Source: Flavobacteriales bacterium (GTDB taxonomy: Bacteria > Bacteroidota > Bacteroidia > Flavobacteriales_F > PHOS-HE28). From it: a stretch of DNA of 64,000 bases. Position numbers and translations under genes: made by a program. Below the pieces are notes generated by a model, which made no database searches, had not been told where the DNA came from, and was given only the letters and a program-made list of their open reading frames with translations. The stretch is from the NCBI GenBank assembly GCA_016699575.1, contig CP064979.1:186001-250000 (forward strand), written 5' to 3'. Positions 8,920 through 18,661 of the stretch are shown one piece after another (the stretch's first letter is position 1; each line of letters opens with the position of its first letter).

Positions 8920-9267
8920 GTGCTTTGGCGGTATATAAGTGCGCACGGTCCACGGATCTCCCAACACCCCACAGCCCGAAGGCTCGTGCTCACGTTAACC
9001 GATCATCAGCAGTTCCAGACCGCTGTTCCTGGAATCCAGCTACTTACTCTGTGGAGACTTGCTCCGTACGAACTGACCCGACGATGGTTGCCTCCCGTGG
9101 TGAAAACTTTTCCTGACCCTGACCGTGTTGTACTTCCTTACAATTGCAACGCACCTGTGCGATGCGCTACCGCATCAAAGTTTCCTATCGGATGCCAACA
9201 ACACGATCCTGAAGAGCCGCTGAACAGGTTCCACACCCATCGACAAACCCAACACCAACACCTCAGC
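8920..9267. other. 348-base region without a gene upstream of the large T9SS protein
   Basis: The frame of the downstream protein happens to stay open through this stretch, but the translated sequence has no signal peptide and is unlike the mature protein, whose signal starts at 9268. I see a possible -7 element TACAATTG at 9139-9146 (one mismatch) and a run of A/C-rich sequence just before the start (9230-9267), but no terminator, repeat or small gene that I can support. It is probably a long leader or promoter region. Confidence 0.5.
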
Positions 9268-12200
9268 ATGATGAAACGCATTACAACCGCGTTAGCGCTG
9301 GCCTTGGCATTCTGTTCCGGCGTCAGCGCGCAAACCGTTTCGCTGTACGCATACAGCCAATCGGTCGGGACCTATACGCCAATATCAGGCGGTTCCGTTC
9401 TAGGTACCGAAACGAACGGCGCCCAGAAGTTCGTTGATCCGGGCGTGCCTGCCGGTGGAACAACAAGCACGGGTGTAGGCTTGCCCATCGGTTTCGATTT
9501 CACGTTCCGCGGGGTGACGTTCGATCGGTTCGCTGTAAGCACTGATGGCTGGATCTCTTTGGGCCAATCAGCACTTGGTGCCACAGCGGTCAATATGCCG
9601 ACGACAACGGTTCCTTTGAGCACCACAACGGCCGTTACTCCGGCACAGTTGCGGAGCCGCATTGCGGCGCTTGGACGCGACATTCGTGGCAAAGGTGTGG
9701 GCAGTGGTTCGGATCTGCGGTACCAGACCATAGGGTCCGCCCCCAACCGGACACTGGTGGTGCAATGGTCGAACTACGAGAGGGCCTCCGGCACGGTCGG
9801 GGCCAACGGGGACATCATCAACTTCCAGATCCGCCTCAATGAGACAACGAACGTCGTTGATGTGGTGTGGGGTTCCAACTTCTTCAGCCCTACGGTGGCC
9901 AGCACGGTTTACGCCCAAGTGGGACTAGGGGGGCATGCTGCTACCGATTTCAACAACCGGACCACCACCACGGATTGGAACAACACGACAGCTGGTACGC
10001 TGAACACCAATACATGCGCAATGGCGAACACTGCGCTTACCGGTGTCATCACACCTGCCAACGGCTTTACCATGACATGGACCGGCCCGAACTGCGCTCC
10101 GCCGGCAGCAACCGCAAGTACCACACTGGATTGTGCGAACGGTCAGTTCTCGGTAGTGGTGGACGTTACGGCGCTGGGAACGGGCAATACAAGTGTTGAC
10201 CTTGTGCACACCGTGGGCGGCACGCCGACAACGCAATATTCCGGAGTTGTTGCTCCGGGCATGTTCGCTATGGGACCCTTTGCATTGGCCACAACTGCGA
10301 CCATCACCATCGTCACCTCCCCTGATAACATCTGCACGCTGAACTTGGGGAACTTTACCCAAGCAGTTGCCAACTGCCCAATAACAAGCTATCCGTATTG
10401 CCAGACGTTCAACGCCTTTACGGATGGTACCGCCAGTACCAGTTGCACTTTCGTGCAGCCTTTGGAAGAAGGTTGGACCAACACCAGCACACCGGGGTGG
10501 TTGGTGGAAACGAGCGGCACGGCGAACAGCCTGAACACCGGCCCCGACACGGACAACCCGAACGGGCCAAGCACCGGCACTGGACGATATTTGTACATAG
10601 AGGCCTCTGGCAACTGCACGGAGCGCATTGCGGTCAGCAACACCTATGATATCAGTTCCATCACTGCCGGGAACGGAGCGGAGATGTCACTCTGGTACCA
10701 CATGTTCGGTGCGCAGATCGGCACCTTCACCGTGGAGGTGGAAGACCTTACGAACAGCCCGGGCACCTACACCACACTGTTCACCCAGACGGGGACACAG
10801 GGCAACATTTGGTTGCACACTGGGTGGTTGGATGTTGACGCGGTTGTGGCTGGCCCTTTGGTCAGGTTCCGGGTGCGGGCGACCCAGAACGGCACGTTCG
10901 AGGGTGACGCCGCATTCGATGATTTCTGCGTGCGCGAAGCTTTGGCTTGTGTGCCACCAGTCGCTACGGCGCAGGTGAGCGGCTCCAGTTGTGCCAACAA
11001 CGAGTACTTCGTGACGGTCGATCTGACCTTATTGGGCGACGCTGCTTCAGTGGATCTGGTTCCCTCGGCCGGCACACCGATCACTGGTGTTACGGCACCC
11101 GGGACTTATGTCCTTGGACCATTCACCATTGGCAGCCCGGTTTCGGTTACCGTGGTGCATGCAGGCGACCCGGCTTGCAACATTTCCCTGGGCAATTTCA
11201 ACAGCACGCTTACCTGCGGAGCACACAACACCTGCGCTTTGGGCATTGCCGTTCCCGACAACGGATGCGCCACGCAGAACAATTTGAACCTGGGTGTGGT
11301 GGTAACAGCACCAGGTACCGCTCTCGGTACCGATGTTAACCTCCAGTCGGTTGAACTGATCACCTCCCACACGTTCAACAGCGACCTGCGCCTGACACTG
11401 ATCAGTCCGGATGGCGATCAAGCCGCTCTGATCAGCACCGGGGTTTTCGGTGGAGGCGATAACCTTGGAGATCCGTTGAATTGCCCAACGGCTGTCTTCC
11501 GCTTGCAGGACGGTGGCACTGCCATGACCACTACCTTAACGAACAACGTCACGGGAACATTCAACCCGCACACGCCGATCAGCAACTTGAACAATGGCGG
11601 TCCAGCAAGTGGAACATGGATCTTCCGGTTCTGTGATGCCGCCAATGGCGACATCCCGACGATCCAATTCGTGAAGTTGAACTTCATCACCTGCACCCAA
11701 TCCGCAGCTACGGCATCGGTCGTTCCGGCTTGTGCAACCAGCCAGTTCAACGTGGACGTTAACCTCACTGCATTGGGCAACTTGGCGACGGATGTGGATA
11801 TCGTGGCCAGTGTGGACGGTGGTGTTCCTACCGTTTACCACGATAACGTTTCCGCCATCCAGGTTTATTCCGTTGGCCCTTTCAACTCAGGCGAAAACGT
11901 GGTGGTGTCCGTTCTGCACAACCAGGACCCCACCTGTGATCTTGCCCTGCCGGCCGTTACGTACAACTGCCCTATCAGCAGCTTTCCGGCTTGCGAGGAC
12001 TTCGATACATGGACGAATTGTTCTACGTCAAGCACATGCACCACAGGATGCACGCTTGAAGAAGGGTGGTCGAACATCACCACTAGCACCTGGCGTACTT
12101 GGACCGGTTCGCGGCCTAGCTCGAACACGGGTCCGATCTTCGACCACACAAGCGGTACCGGCAAGTGGCTCTACATCGAAACGTCTACTGTGTGCCCTGA

Positions 12201-15200
12201 CCGCATCGCCGAGACCCCACTGTACGATATCTCCAGCTTGAACGCCGGCAACGGTGCCGAGGTGTCCGTTTGGTACCACATGTGGGACAACGCGACCGGG
12301 GATATGGGTACCTTCTCCGTGGCGGTGGAGGATGTGACCAATGCTCCTGGGGTCTACAACACCATCTTCACCCAAACTGGTGATCAGGGTGATGTGTGGA
12401 ACCACACGGGTTGGTTGAACCTGGATGCCTTCCCCGGACCGATCGTCAGGTTCCGCATTACCGGAACCAATACACTGACCTTCCAAGGCGACATGGCCAT
12501 GGACGACTTCTGTGTGCGCGAGCAATTGCCCTGCGTACCGGTGGTGGCCACGGGCGCTGACGTGAGCGATTGCGCAACCAACACGTTCAGCGTGAATGTT
12601 GACCTCACCAGCCTTGGCGATGCCGCCACAGTTGATATTGTTGAGATCGTGAACGGGGGTGCCCCGACGGTGGTGCACGACGACGTCGCCGCATTGCAGG
12701 TCTATACCGTTGGCCCCTATGCCAACACTGCAAGCGTGCAGGTGCTGGTGGTACACCCCGCTTTCACCCAATGCACGGCCGACCTTGGGATCTTCACCTT
12801 CAACAACAGCCTCACGTGCGTACAATGTTCGCCGAGCGTACCCGTCAGCGAAACATATTGTTACGTGGCCAGCGATAACCAAGCGTGGACGTACGCTACC
12901 CAAGGTGCAGGTATCCTCCGTTTGCAGTTCGCCCGTGGAACCGTTGAATCAAGCTCATTCGACGACCTGATCATCTACGACGGCCCGGACAGTAATTCTC
13001 CGGTGCTGTTCGCCAACCCGGCCAACACTGGTAACCTGGGCCCGGCTGGTAGTGCCATTCTGAGCACCGACCCGGATTTCTTCAATGTGGACGTCTTCAG
13101 TTCGGGCGGCTTCATCCACATGGCCTTTACGTCTGACGGATCGGTGCAATGTGCCACAGCTACCAATTACGATCAATGGGAGTGGACCGTAACATGCATT
13201 GATTGTGTATCGCCCGTTGCAAGCACTTCCCAGAACCTGAACTGCGCCACGGGCGATTTCACGGTGGATGTGGACCTGACGAGCCTGGGCAACTCGGCCA
13301 CGGTTGATATTGTTGAAGTGGTGAACGGCGGCGCGGCCAACGTGGTCCACAATGACGTCAGCGCACTTCAGACCTATCCCATGGGGCCCTACCTCGGTAC
13401 CGATGTGGTTGACCTGTCGATCATACACGCCACGAACAGCAACTGCGATGTGGACTTGGGCACCTTCAGTGCGGACGTGGATTGCATTCTATGCGGTGCA
13501 CCCGCAGAAAGCAGCACCTATTGCTATGTTGCAAACGACAACCAAAGCTGGACCTACTTCGCCAGTGGAACAGGCACGTTGCGCCTGCGTTTCTTGCGCG
13601 GAACACTGGAAACGAACTCGTTCGACGACCTGACCATTTATGACGGCCCGGACAACACCTACCCGATCCTCTTTGCCAACCCGGCCAACACCGGTAACCT
13701 TGGTCCGGCGGGCAGTGGCATTCTGACCACTGACCCTGACTTCTTCGCTGTGGACGTGCTTGCCACTGGGCAATATCTGCACATGACGTTCACCTCCGAC
13801 GGTTCGGTGCAGTGTGCGACCTCCACCACCTACGATCCTTGGTTGTGGGAGGTTTTCTGCTTCGATTGCACGGCGCCTACGGCCACAGCCACCGTCGTGG
13901 AGGATTGCAACAATTATCAGTACTCCGTATCGGTTGACATCACCAGCCTCGGTGATGCAACGGATGTGGACATCGTTGGCTCGGTGAACGGCGGCGCACC
14001 TACAGTACTCGTTGACAATGTGAGCACCACGGGTGTTGTAACAGTTGGTCCGTTCGCAAGTGCAGCATCGGTGGCTCTGAACGTGGTGCACAATCAGGAT
14101 GCTTTGTGCAATACTTCACTCGGCACTTTGTCGTTCGTCTGCCCGCCCACAGTGCAGTGCGGTGTTTACTCGAACGGTACCGTGACCGCGATACCGGATG
14201 CCGGTAACGTAATGAGCACCATTGTCACCGGACCGATGATGGGCGAACGGATCACCGATCTGGACTTGGTGATCAAGATCAACCACACGGATCTGGCCGA
14301 TCTGGACATTACGCTTACCAGCCCGGGCGGCACGGTGATCGACATCATGAACGACCAGTGCGCGAGCAAGGACAGCATTAATGTCCGGTTCTCGGACGAG
14401 GCCGCTTCGACCATAGTGTGCGGGGCCGTCACCACGGTTCCGTTGATCGGTGAGTACCGGACCAGTGGAACACTGGCCGATGCGCTGAGCGGGTTCGATA
14501 CCCAATTGTTCGAGGGGACATGGACCCTTAGCGTGACCGACGACGCCACAACCGACGTGGGGTCTCTTGTCCAGTGGTGCCTGATACCGACCCTGGTCAC
14601 ACCGGATTGCCCGGATGTACCAACGGGCTTGGCCGTTGCGTCGAACACGTTCAACAGCGTAACGTTGAACTGGACCCCTGGCGCGACCAACACAGGCTAC
14701 GAGATCGAATACGGTCCAGTTGGATTCACACAGGGCACAGGCACTGTAGTATCCGGCGCACTGCCCCCACCAGCGGTGGTTGGTGGTTTGGCCAGTGGGG
14801 AGAGCTTCCAGTTCTATTTGACGGAAACCTGCCCGGCCGGCGACGCCGTGGCGGTTGGTCCGGTGACCGGGTCAACGCTCCTGTTGGTGAACAGCTACCC
14901 GTACTGCAACGATCTGGAGGGCTATACCACTAGTGGTGTTACCTGTGCTACCGTGAACACCCTTGCGCCGGCATTGGGCTGGTTCAACGTGAACGAAGGT
15001 GCTTCGGGGACGGACTGGCTCACGGATGAAAATGGTACCGGAAGTACGATTACCGGACCGAGCATTGACTATTTCCCTGGTACGACCACCGGCAATTACC
15101 TCTACATCGAAGCTTCAACTTGCGCCAGCCGCGAAGCCGAGTTGTACAGCCCTGCCTTTGATTTCAGCACATTGGCCAACCAGCCCGTGGTGTCCTTCTG

Positions 15201-18200
15201 GTACCACATGTGCGGGAACGATGGCGCAATGGGCACGCTGACCTTGGAGATGGAGTCTCCTGTGGGGGCAGGCAACTGGACCACCTTGTTCAGCCGGAGC
15301 GGCGAAGATCCCGACCAAACAACCGAGGCGAGCCCATGGAAGGAAGTGAGGGTAACGCTCACGAACCTTCCGGCCACCACCGGTAGCTTCCGGATAACCG
15401 GAACGACCGAGGCCACCGGCTTTGAAGGCGACATGGCGATCGATTACTTCTGTGTCACTGAAGCGCCATGCTTCATACCTCAGGCAACCGTTTCGCACAC
15501 ATGCCTCGACCTGTTCAACTTCTCCGTTGACGTGACCGTAACCAACATCGGATCGCACACCGGAGTGGACATCAGTGATGGGTTGGGGAACAACGTGCTG
15601 AACGTTGGGCCGGGTACCTACACCTTGGGGACCTACCCGAATGGAACCAACCTCAGTATCAGCCTCACAAGCGTGAATGACGGCAGTTGCGTTAACACTT
15701 ACGCTTACACGGCAACTTGCATCGTTCCCACGGATGATTGCTCCCAAGCCCAACTGTTGGGCTGCGGCACAACTGTGCAAGGCAACACTTCAGGCATGGC
15801 CAACACCCTGCCCGTTAATGCCTGCCCGTTCCTGGGTGCCCCTTCTCTGGGTGGCGTCAACTGGTGGAAGTTCAGTTCGCCTGTTGACCAGGAGGTGAAG
15901 CTCAGCACATGCAACGTCGCTTCGTACAACACACGGATCTCCGTGTTCGAAGGGCCTGATTGCAACAACCTGAGCTGTATGACCTTCAATGATGACCTGG
16001 CCGGTTGCAGTGCGAACTCCTCCGAGGTTGACTTCCTCGCGTTGGCCAATGTGGAGTACTACATAGCCGTCCACGGTTCAGGAGCAGCATCAGGTGTTTA
16101 CACACTTTCCATCATATGCACCGCTCCTTGCACACCGGTCACAGTGAACGATCGTTGCGCGGACGCGACCACGTTGGTCCCCGTTTTGAACGATGGCTTG
16201 AGCGTTCCAACAGCGGGCGACAACACATGCGCATTCACGGATGTCAACCCGACGTGCAACCTTGTCGGGACCGTCCAGGGCGTTTGGTACACGTTCAACA
16301 GCGGGGTGAATGCCACGGCCTACTTGAGCTTGTTGAACGATGATTTCGGTTACACCGCCCCCACTCTGAACTACGTGCTATACGACGGTGCATGCACACC
16401 GTTGGGAGCCACGAACGAGGTGGCGTGCGCTACTTCGGCTGAGGGCGAGGACCTCCTGTTGCCCGCACTTACACCGAACACGGACTACCGATTGCTTGTT
16501 TACAATGCCGGTGGAATCGGTACGGAAGGCACGTTCGGCGTTGAGGTCACCGTACCGGCACAGAACGATGCAGGCATAGACAGTGTGCATTACCCGAACG
16601 ACCTGGTCTGCACATCGAACATTGCCGCCGTGGTTGAGATCAAGAACCATGGCGCAGCGCCGTTGACCACCGTTGACATTGTTTTCAGCTTCGATGGTGG
16701 TGCCCCGCAGACCTATGAGTGGACGGGGAACCTGGCTTTCAACGCAACAGAACTGGTCGAATTACCGGCGACTTTGCTTGCCCAGGGTCCGCATACATTG
16801 GACGTAGCAACCGCTAATCCCAATAGCTTACCTGATGAGATCCCGGCGAATGACGCTGATGGTTCCAGCTTCGATGCCTCCGGCGAGGCTGTCTCGATCC
16901 ACATATTCCAAGACCGTTGGGGGTCGGAGACCACATGGGAGATCTACGATGCGCTCGAGATCGCAGCAATAGCCTCAGGAGGCCCATACAACGACTTGGC
17001 GGCCACCGGCACTTTACAAACGGTTGAACAGGCCTGCTTGCCAGTAACGTTCGGCAACTGCTTTACCTTGAGGATTTACGACGCGTTCGGGGATGGTATG
17101 TGCTGCCTCTACGGTGAAGGGCGCTGGGAAGTGAGGACACCCGGAGGTGCATTGCTGCTGCGCGATAATTTCCACGGTAGCGGAACACTGACGGGGTCGG
17201 CGATCTACGATGGTGACCAATCGCCTGCTGTTGGTGCGAACCCGACCTATGGTGGTCATGAATTCTGCTTGCCACAAGGCCCCTCGAACATTGAAAGCAG
17301 TGAGTGCGGTGTGTTCAACAACACGCTGTCGAACAAGGTGTTCACCACCTCCACACCCGGTACAGGTCTGTACATGTTCGAATTCGTGAACCCTGACCAA
17401 GCCTATCGCCGACGCATCACGGTTTCCAATCGTTTCGTGAAACTGAGCCAGCTGCAAACAAGTCCGCTCGTTGCCGGTGTCCACTATTTCGTTCGTGCCC
17501 GTCGCGATGCGGCCAACGATGGCTTCTTCAATGACAATTGGGGCAGCGGTTGCGAAATGGCGCTGGACGTCACTGTCGGACAGGGTTGTGTTCAGTTGAT
17601 CGACGATACGGACCTTCCCACGCATAGCTGTGGTGTTACCCGTTCGTTCGGCTACAGCGACAAGGTTTGGGCTACTCCGGTGCTTGGTGCAACCCAGTAC
17701 AGGTTCAAGTTCACAGGGGCCCTTGATCCTGATGGCCCCAATGGCCCCCTGGCTCCAGTCGTTGGCGATCGGGTGATCACCCAAACAAGCTACGTCCGCG
17801 TGTTGAATTGGGCCAGTTACACGCTGCTCGACGGCGAGACTTACAACGTCCAGGTCGAAGTGTTCGTGAACGGGGTATGGAGCGGATATTGCGGAAACAT
17901 CTGCACCGTGACGATCGACAACCCGGCATTCGCCGGCAATAACCTGAACGTCACATTCGACCGCTCTCAGGAAGGTGTGGTGCTCTACCCGAACCCGGTT
18001 CGCGATGGTATTGTCAACCTATCGATCACTGGACTCTCGGGAACAGAACATGATGTCGAGATCGACGTGTACGACATGTTCGGCAAACGCGTCCACTCCC
18101 GTTCCATCGGCACCGAAGGCGCTACCGAGCTTCGTGCGGTCCTTGACCTGGGCAACTCACTGGCCAGCGGAATGTACATGGTGGACATCACCATGGGCGA

Positions 18201-18234
18201 CCGCCACAGCGTGCAGCGCCTGAGCATCCAGTAA
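9268..18234 (+). CDS. very large multidomain T9SS type A cargo protein (about 2988 residues)
   Basis: Signal peptide MMKRITTALALALAFCSGVSA is followed by a lectin/adhesin-like mosaic. Approximate order by residue: N-terminal beta domain 25-275; MAM-like (jelly-roll) domains 375-558, 905-1090 and 1875-2068; a proprotein-convertase P-like domain 656-810; two CUB domains 1187-1313 and 1409-1533; a second P-like domain 1632-1775; an FN3 domain 1781-1868; PPC-like domains ~2157-2430; a CARDB-like domain 2433-2535; a DRWGSETTWEIYD / DAFGDGMCCLYG region 2549-2660; and a type A sorting tail (YPNPVRDG to VQRLSIQ) 2905-2988. A ~90-residue linker domain recurs seven times between these modules. The protein should be exported by the Sec system, then by T9SS, and anchored on or released from the cell surface. 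Its last ~695 residues are closely related to those of the protein at 46290. Start chosen because the signal peptide begins there. Confidence 0.9.
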   Translation: MMKRITTALALALAFCSGVSAQTVSLYAYSQSVGTYTPISGGSVLGTETNGAQKFVDPGVPAGGTTSTGVGLPIGFDFTFRGVTFDRFAVSTDGWISLGQSALGATAVNMPTTTVPLSTTTAVTPAQLRSRIAALGRDIRGKGVGSGSDLRYQTIGSAPNRTLVVQWSNYERASGTVGANGDIINFQIRLNETTNVVDVVWGSNFFSPTVASTVYAQVGLGGHAATDFNNRTTTTDWNNTTAGTLNTNTCAMANTALTGVITPANGFTMTWTGPNCAPPAATASTTLDCANGQFSVVVDVTALGTGNTSVDLVHTVGGTPTTQYSGVVAPGMFAMGPFALATTATITIVTSPDNICTLNLGNFTQAVANCPITSYPYCQTFNAFTDGTASTSCTFVQPLEEGWTNTSTPGWLVETSGTANSLNTGPDTDNPNGPSTGTGRYLYIEASGNCTERIAVSNTYDISSITAGNGAEMSLWYHMFGAQIGTFTVEVEDLTNSPGTYTTLFTQTGTQGNIWLHTGWLDVDAVVAGPLVRFRVRATQNGTFEGDAAFDDFCVREALACVPPVATAQVSGSSCANNEYFVTVDLTLLGDAASVDLVPSAGTPITGVTAPGTYVLGPFTIGSPVSVTVVHAGDPACNISLGNFNSTLTCGAHNTCALGIAVPDNGCATQNNLNLGVVVTAPGTALGTDVNLQSVELITSHTFNSDLRLTLISPDGDQAALISTGVFGGGDNLGDPLNCPTAVFRLQDGGTAMTTTLTNNVTGTFNPHTPISNLNNGGPASGTWIFRFCDAANGDIPTIQFVKLNFITCTQSAATASVVPACATSQFNVDVNLTALGNLATDVDIVASVDGGVPTVYHDNVSAIQVYSVGPFNSGENVVVSVLHNQDPTCDLALPAVTYNCPISSFPACEDFDTWTNCSTSSTCTTGCTLEEGWSNITTSTWRTWTGSRPSSNTGPIFDHTSGTGKWLYIETSTVCPDRIAETPLYDISSLNAGNGAEVSVWYHMWDNATGDMGTFSVAVEDVTNAPGVYNTIFTQTGDQGDVWNHTGWLNLDAFPGPIVRFRITGTNTLTFQGDMAMDDFCVREQLPCVPVVATGADVSDCATNTFSVNVDLTSLGDAATVDIVEIVNGGAPTVVHDDVAALQVYTVGPYANTASVQVLVVHPAFTQCTADLGIFTFNNSLTCVQCSPSVPVSETYCYVASDNQAWTYATQGAGILRLQFARGTVESSSFDDLIIYDGPDSNSPVLFANPANTGNLGPAGSAILSTDPDFFNVDVFSSGGFIHMAFTSDGSVQCATATNYDQWEWTVTCIDCVSPVASTSQNLNCATGDFTVDVDLTSLGNSATVDIVEVVNGGAANVVHNDVSALQTYPMGPYLGTDVVDLSIIHATNSNCDVDLGTFSADVDCILCGAPAESSTYCYVANDNQSWTYFASGTGTLRLRFLRGTLETNSFDDLTIYDGPDNTYPILFANPANTGNLGPAGSGILTTDPDFFAVDVLATGQYLHMTFTSDGSVQCATSTTYDPWLWEVFCFDCTAPTATATVVEDCNNYQYSVSVDITSLGDATDVDIVGSVNGGAPTVLVDNVSTTGVVTVGPFASAASVALNVVHNQDALCNTSLGTLSFVCPPTVQCGVYSNGTVTAIPDAGNVMSTIVTGPMMGERITDLDLVIKINHTDLADLDITLTSPGGTVIDIMNDQCASKDSINVRFSDEAASTIVCGAVTTVPLIGEYRTSGTLADALSGFDTQLFEGTWTLSVTDDATTDVGSLVQWCLIPTLVTPDCPDVPTGLAVASNTFNSVTLNWTPGATNTGYEIEYGPVGFTQGTGTVVSGALPPPAVVGGLASGESFQFYLTETCPAGDAVAVGPVTGSTLLLVNSYPYCNDLEGYTTSGVTCATVNTLAPALGWFNVNEGASGTDWLTDENGTGSTITGPSIDYFPGTTTGNYLYIEASTCASREAELYSPAFDFSTLANQPVVSFWYHMCGNDGAMGTLTLEMESPVGAGNWTTLFSRSGEDPDQTTEASPWKEVRVTLTNLPATTGSFRITGTTEATGFEGDMAIDYFCVTEAPCFIPQATVSHTCLDLFNFSVDVTVTNIGSHTGVDISDGLGNNVLNVGPGTYTLGTYPNGTNLSISLTSVNDGSCVNTYAYTATCIVPTDDCSQAQLLGCGTTVQGNTSGMANTLPVNACPFLGAPSLGGVNWWKFSSPVDQEVKLSTCNVASYNTRISVFEGPDCNNLSCMTFNDDLAGCSANSSEVDFLALANVEYYIAVHGSGAASGVYTLSIICTAPCTPVTVNDRCADATTLVPVLNDGLSVPTAGDNTCAFTDVNPTCNLVGTVQGVWYTFNSGVNATAYLSLLNDDFGYTAPTLNYVLYDGACTPLGATNEVACATSAEGEDLLLPALTPNTDYRLLVYNAGGIGTEGTFGVEVTVPAQNDAGIDSVHYPNDLVCTSNIAAVVEIKNHGAAPLTTVDIVFSFDGGAPQTYEWTGNLAFNATELVELPATLLAQGPHTLDVATANPNSLPDEIPANDADGSSFDASGEAVSIHIFQDRWGSETTWEIYDALEIAAIASGGPYNDLAATGTLQTVEQACLPVTFGNCFTLRIYDAFGDGMCCLYGEGRWEVRTPGGALLLRDNFHGSGTLTGSAIYDGDQSPAVGANPTYGGHEFCLPQGPSNIESSECGVFNNTLSNKVFTTSTPGTGLYMFEFVNPDQAYRRRITVSNRFVKLSQLQTSPLVAGVHYFVRARRDAANDGFFNDNWGSGCEMALDVTVGQGCVQLIDDTDLPTHSCGVTRSFGYSDKVWATPVLGATQYRFKFTGALDPDGPNGPLAPVVGDRVITQTSYVRVLNWASYTLLDGETYNVQVEVFVNGVWSGYCGNICTVTIDNPAFAGNNLNVTFDRSQEGVVLYPNPVRDGIVNLSITGLSGTEHDVEIDVYDMFGKRVHSRSIGTEGATELRAVLDLGNSLASGMYMVDITMGDRHSVQRLSIQ

Positions 18235-18253
18235 GCACTCCGGCATACCAAGG

Positions 18254-18283
18254 CGAAGGCCGATCCGAAAGGGTCGGCCTTCG
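18254..18283 (+). terminator. terminator hairpin after the large T9SS gene
   Basis: Arms of 13 bases (CGAAGGCCGATCC at 18254-18266 and GGGTCGGCCTTCG at 18271-18283) pair with one T-G wobble around a GAAA loop. It begins 20 bases after the stop codon. The T-run is weak (TCATTCC), so termination efficiency is uncertain. Confidence 0.7.
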
Positions 18284-18403
18284 TCATTCCCGGCTGCCGA
18301 AAGCGTAGGGCGCTCAGCAGGATCGTCAGGTGATTAACGCCCTTTAACGGGATCAGCGCACGGCACGGTCTTTTCAAAGCGTCTTCCATAAAAACGTAGG
18401 ACC

Positions 18404-18565
18404 ATGCCCCGCAAGAAGAAGCCCCTCATCCTCACCCAACAGGTGAAGGAGGGCCTGAAAGCGATCAAAGTGCAGTTGGATGCGCGCACGACCGTGACAC
18501 TGGCCAGCCTCAAGGCGCTGGAGTTCTGGAAGCAACGCTATCCCAACGCCAAAGTGATCGGCTGA
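18404..18565 (+). CDS. small basic protein, 53 residues
   Basis: An ATG at 18404 opens a 53-codon frame: MPRKKKPLILTQQVKEG, then a helical segment LKAIKVQLDARTTVTLASLKALEFW and a basic end (KQRYPNAKVIG). The lysine-rich start and lack of a signal suggest a small cytoplasmic, possibly nucleic-acid-binding protein. I do not recognise the family. It fills the gap between the terminator of the large gene and yajQ, ends 96 bases before yajQ, and its codon use fits the neighbours, which is the main support for it. Confidence 0.5.
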   Translation: MPRKKKPLILTQQVKEGLKAIKVQLDARTTVTLASLKALEFWKQRYPNAKVIG

Positions 18566-18637
18566 TCAGGCGTTCCGGTATTCCGGTGGAACGGCCCGGT
18601 CCGAAGCGTGTTGCGCCGAAGGATCGGGCCGTGGTGC

Positions 18638-18645
18638 TTCCTTTG
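18638..18645 (+). promoter_or_regulatory. candidate -7 element (TTCCTTTG) for yajQ
   Basis: TTCCTTTG differs from TAnnTTTG at one fixed base; a TTG at 18611-18613 lies 24 bases upstream. The ATG of yajQ follows 16 bases after the box. Pattern match only. Confidence 0.3.
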
Positions 18646-18661
18646 GACATCAAATCACCAC

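Noticed and set aside
8920..9267. N-terminal extension of the large T9SS protein to 8920
   Set aside because: The extra 116 residues hold no signal peptide or domain, whereas a typical signal begins at 9268.
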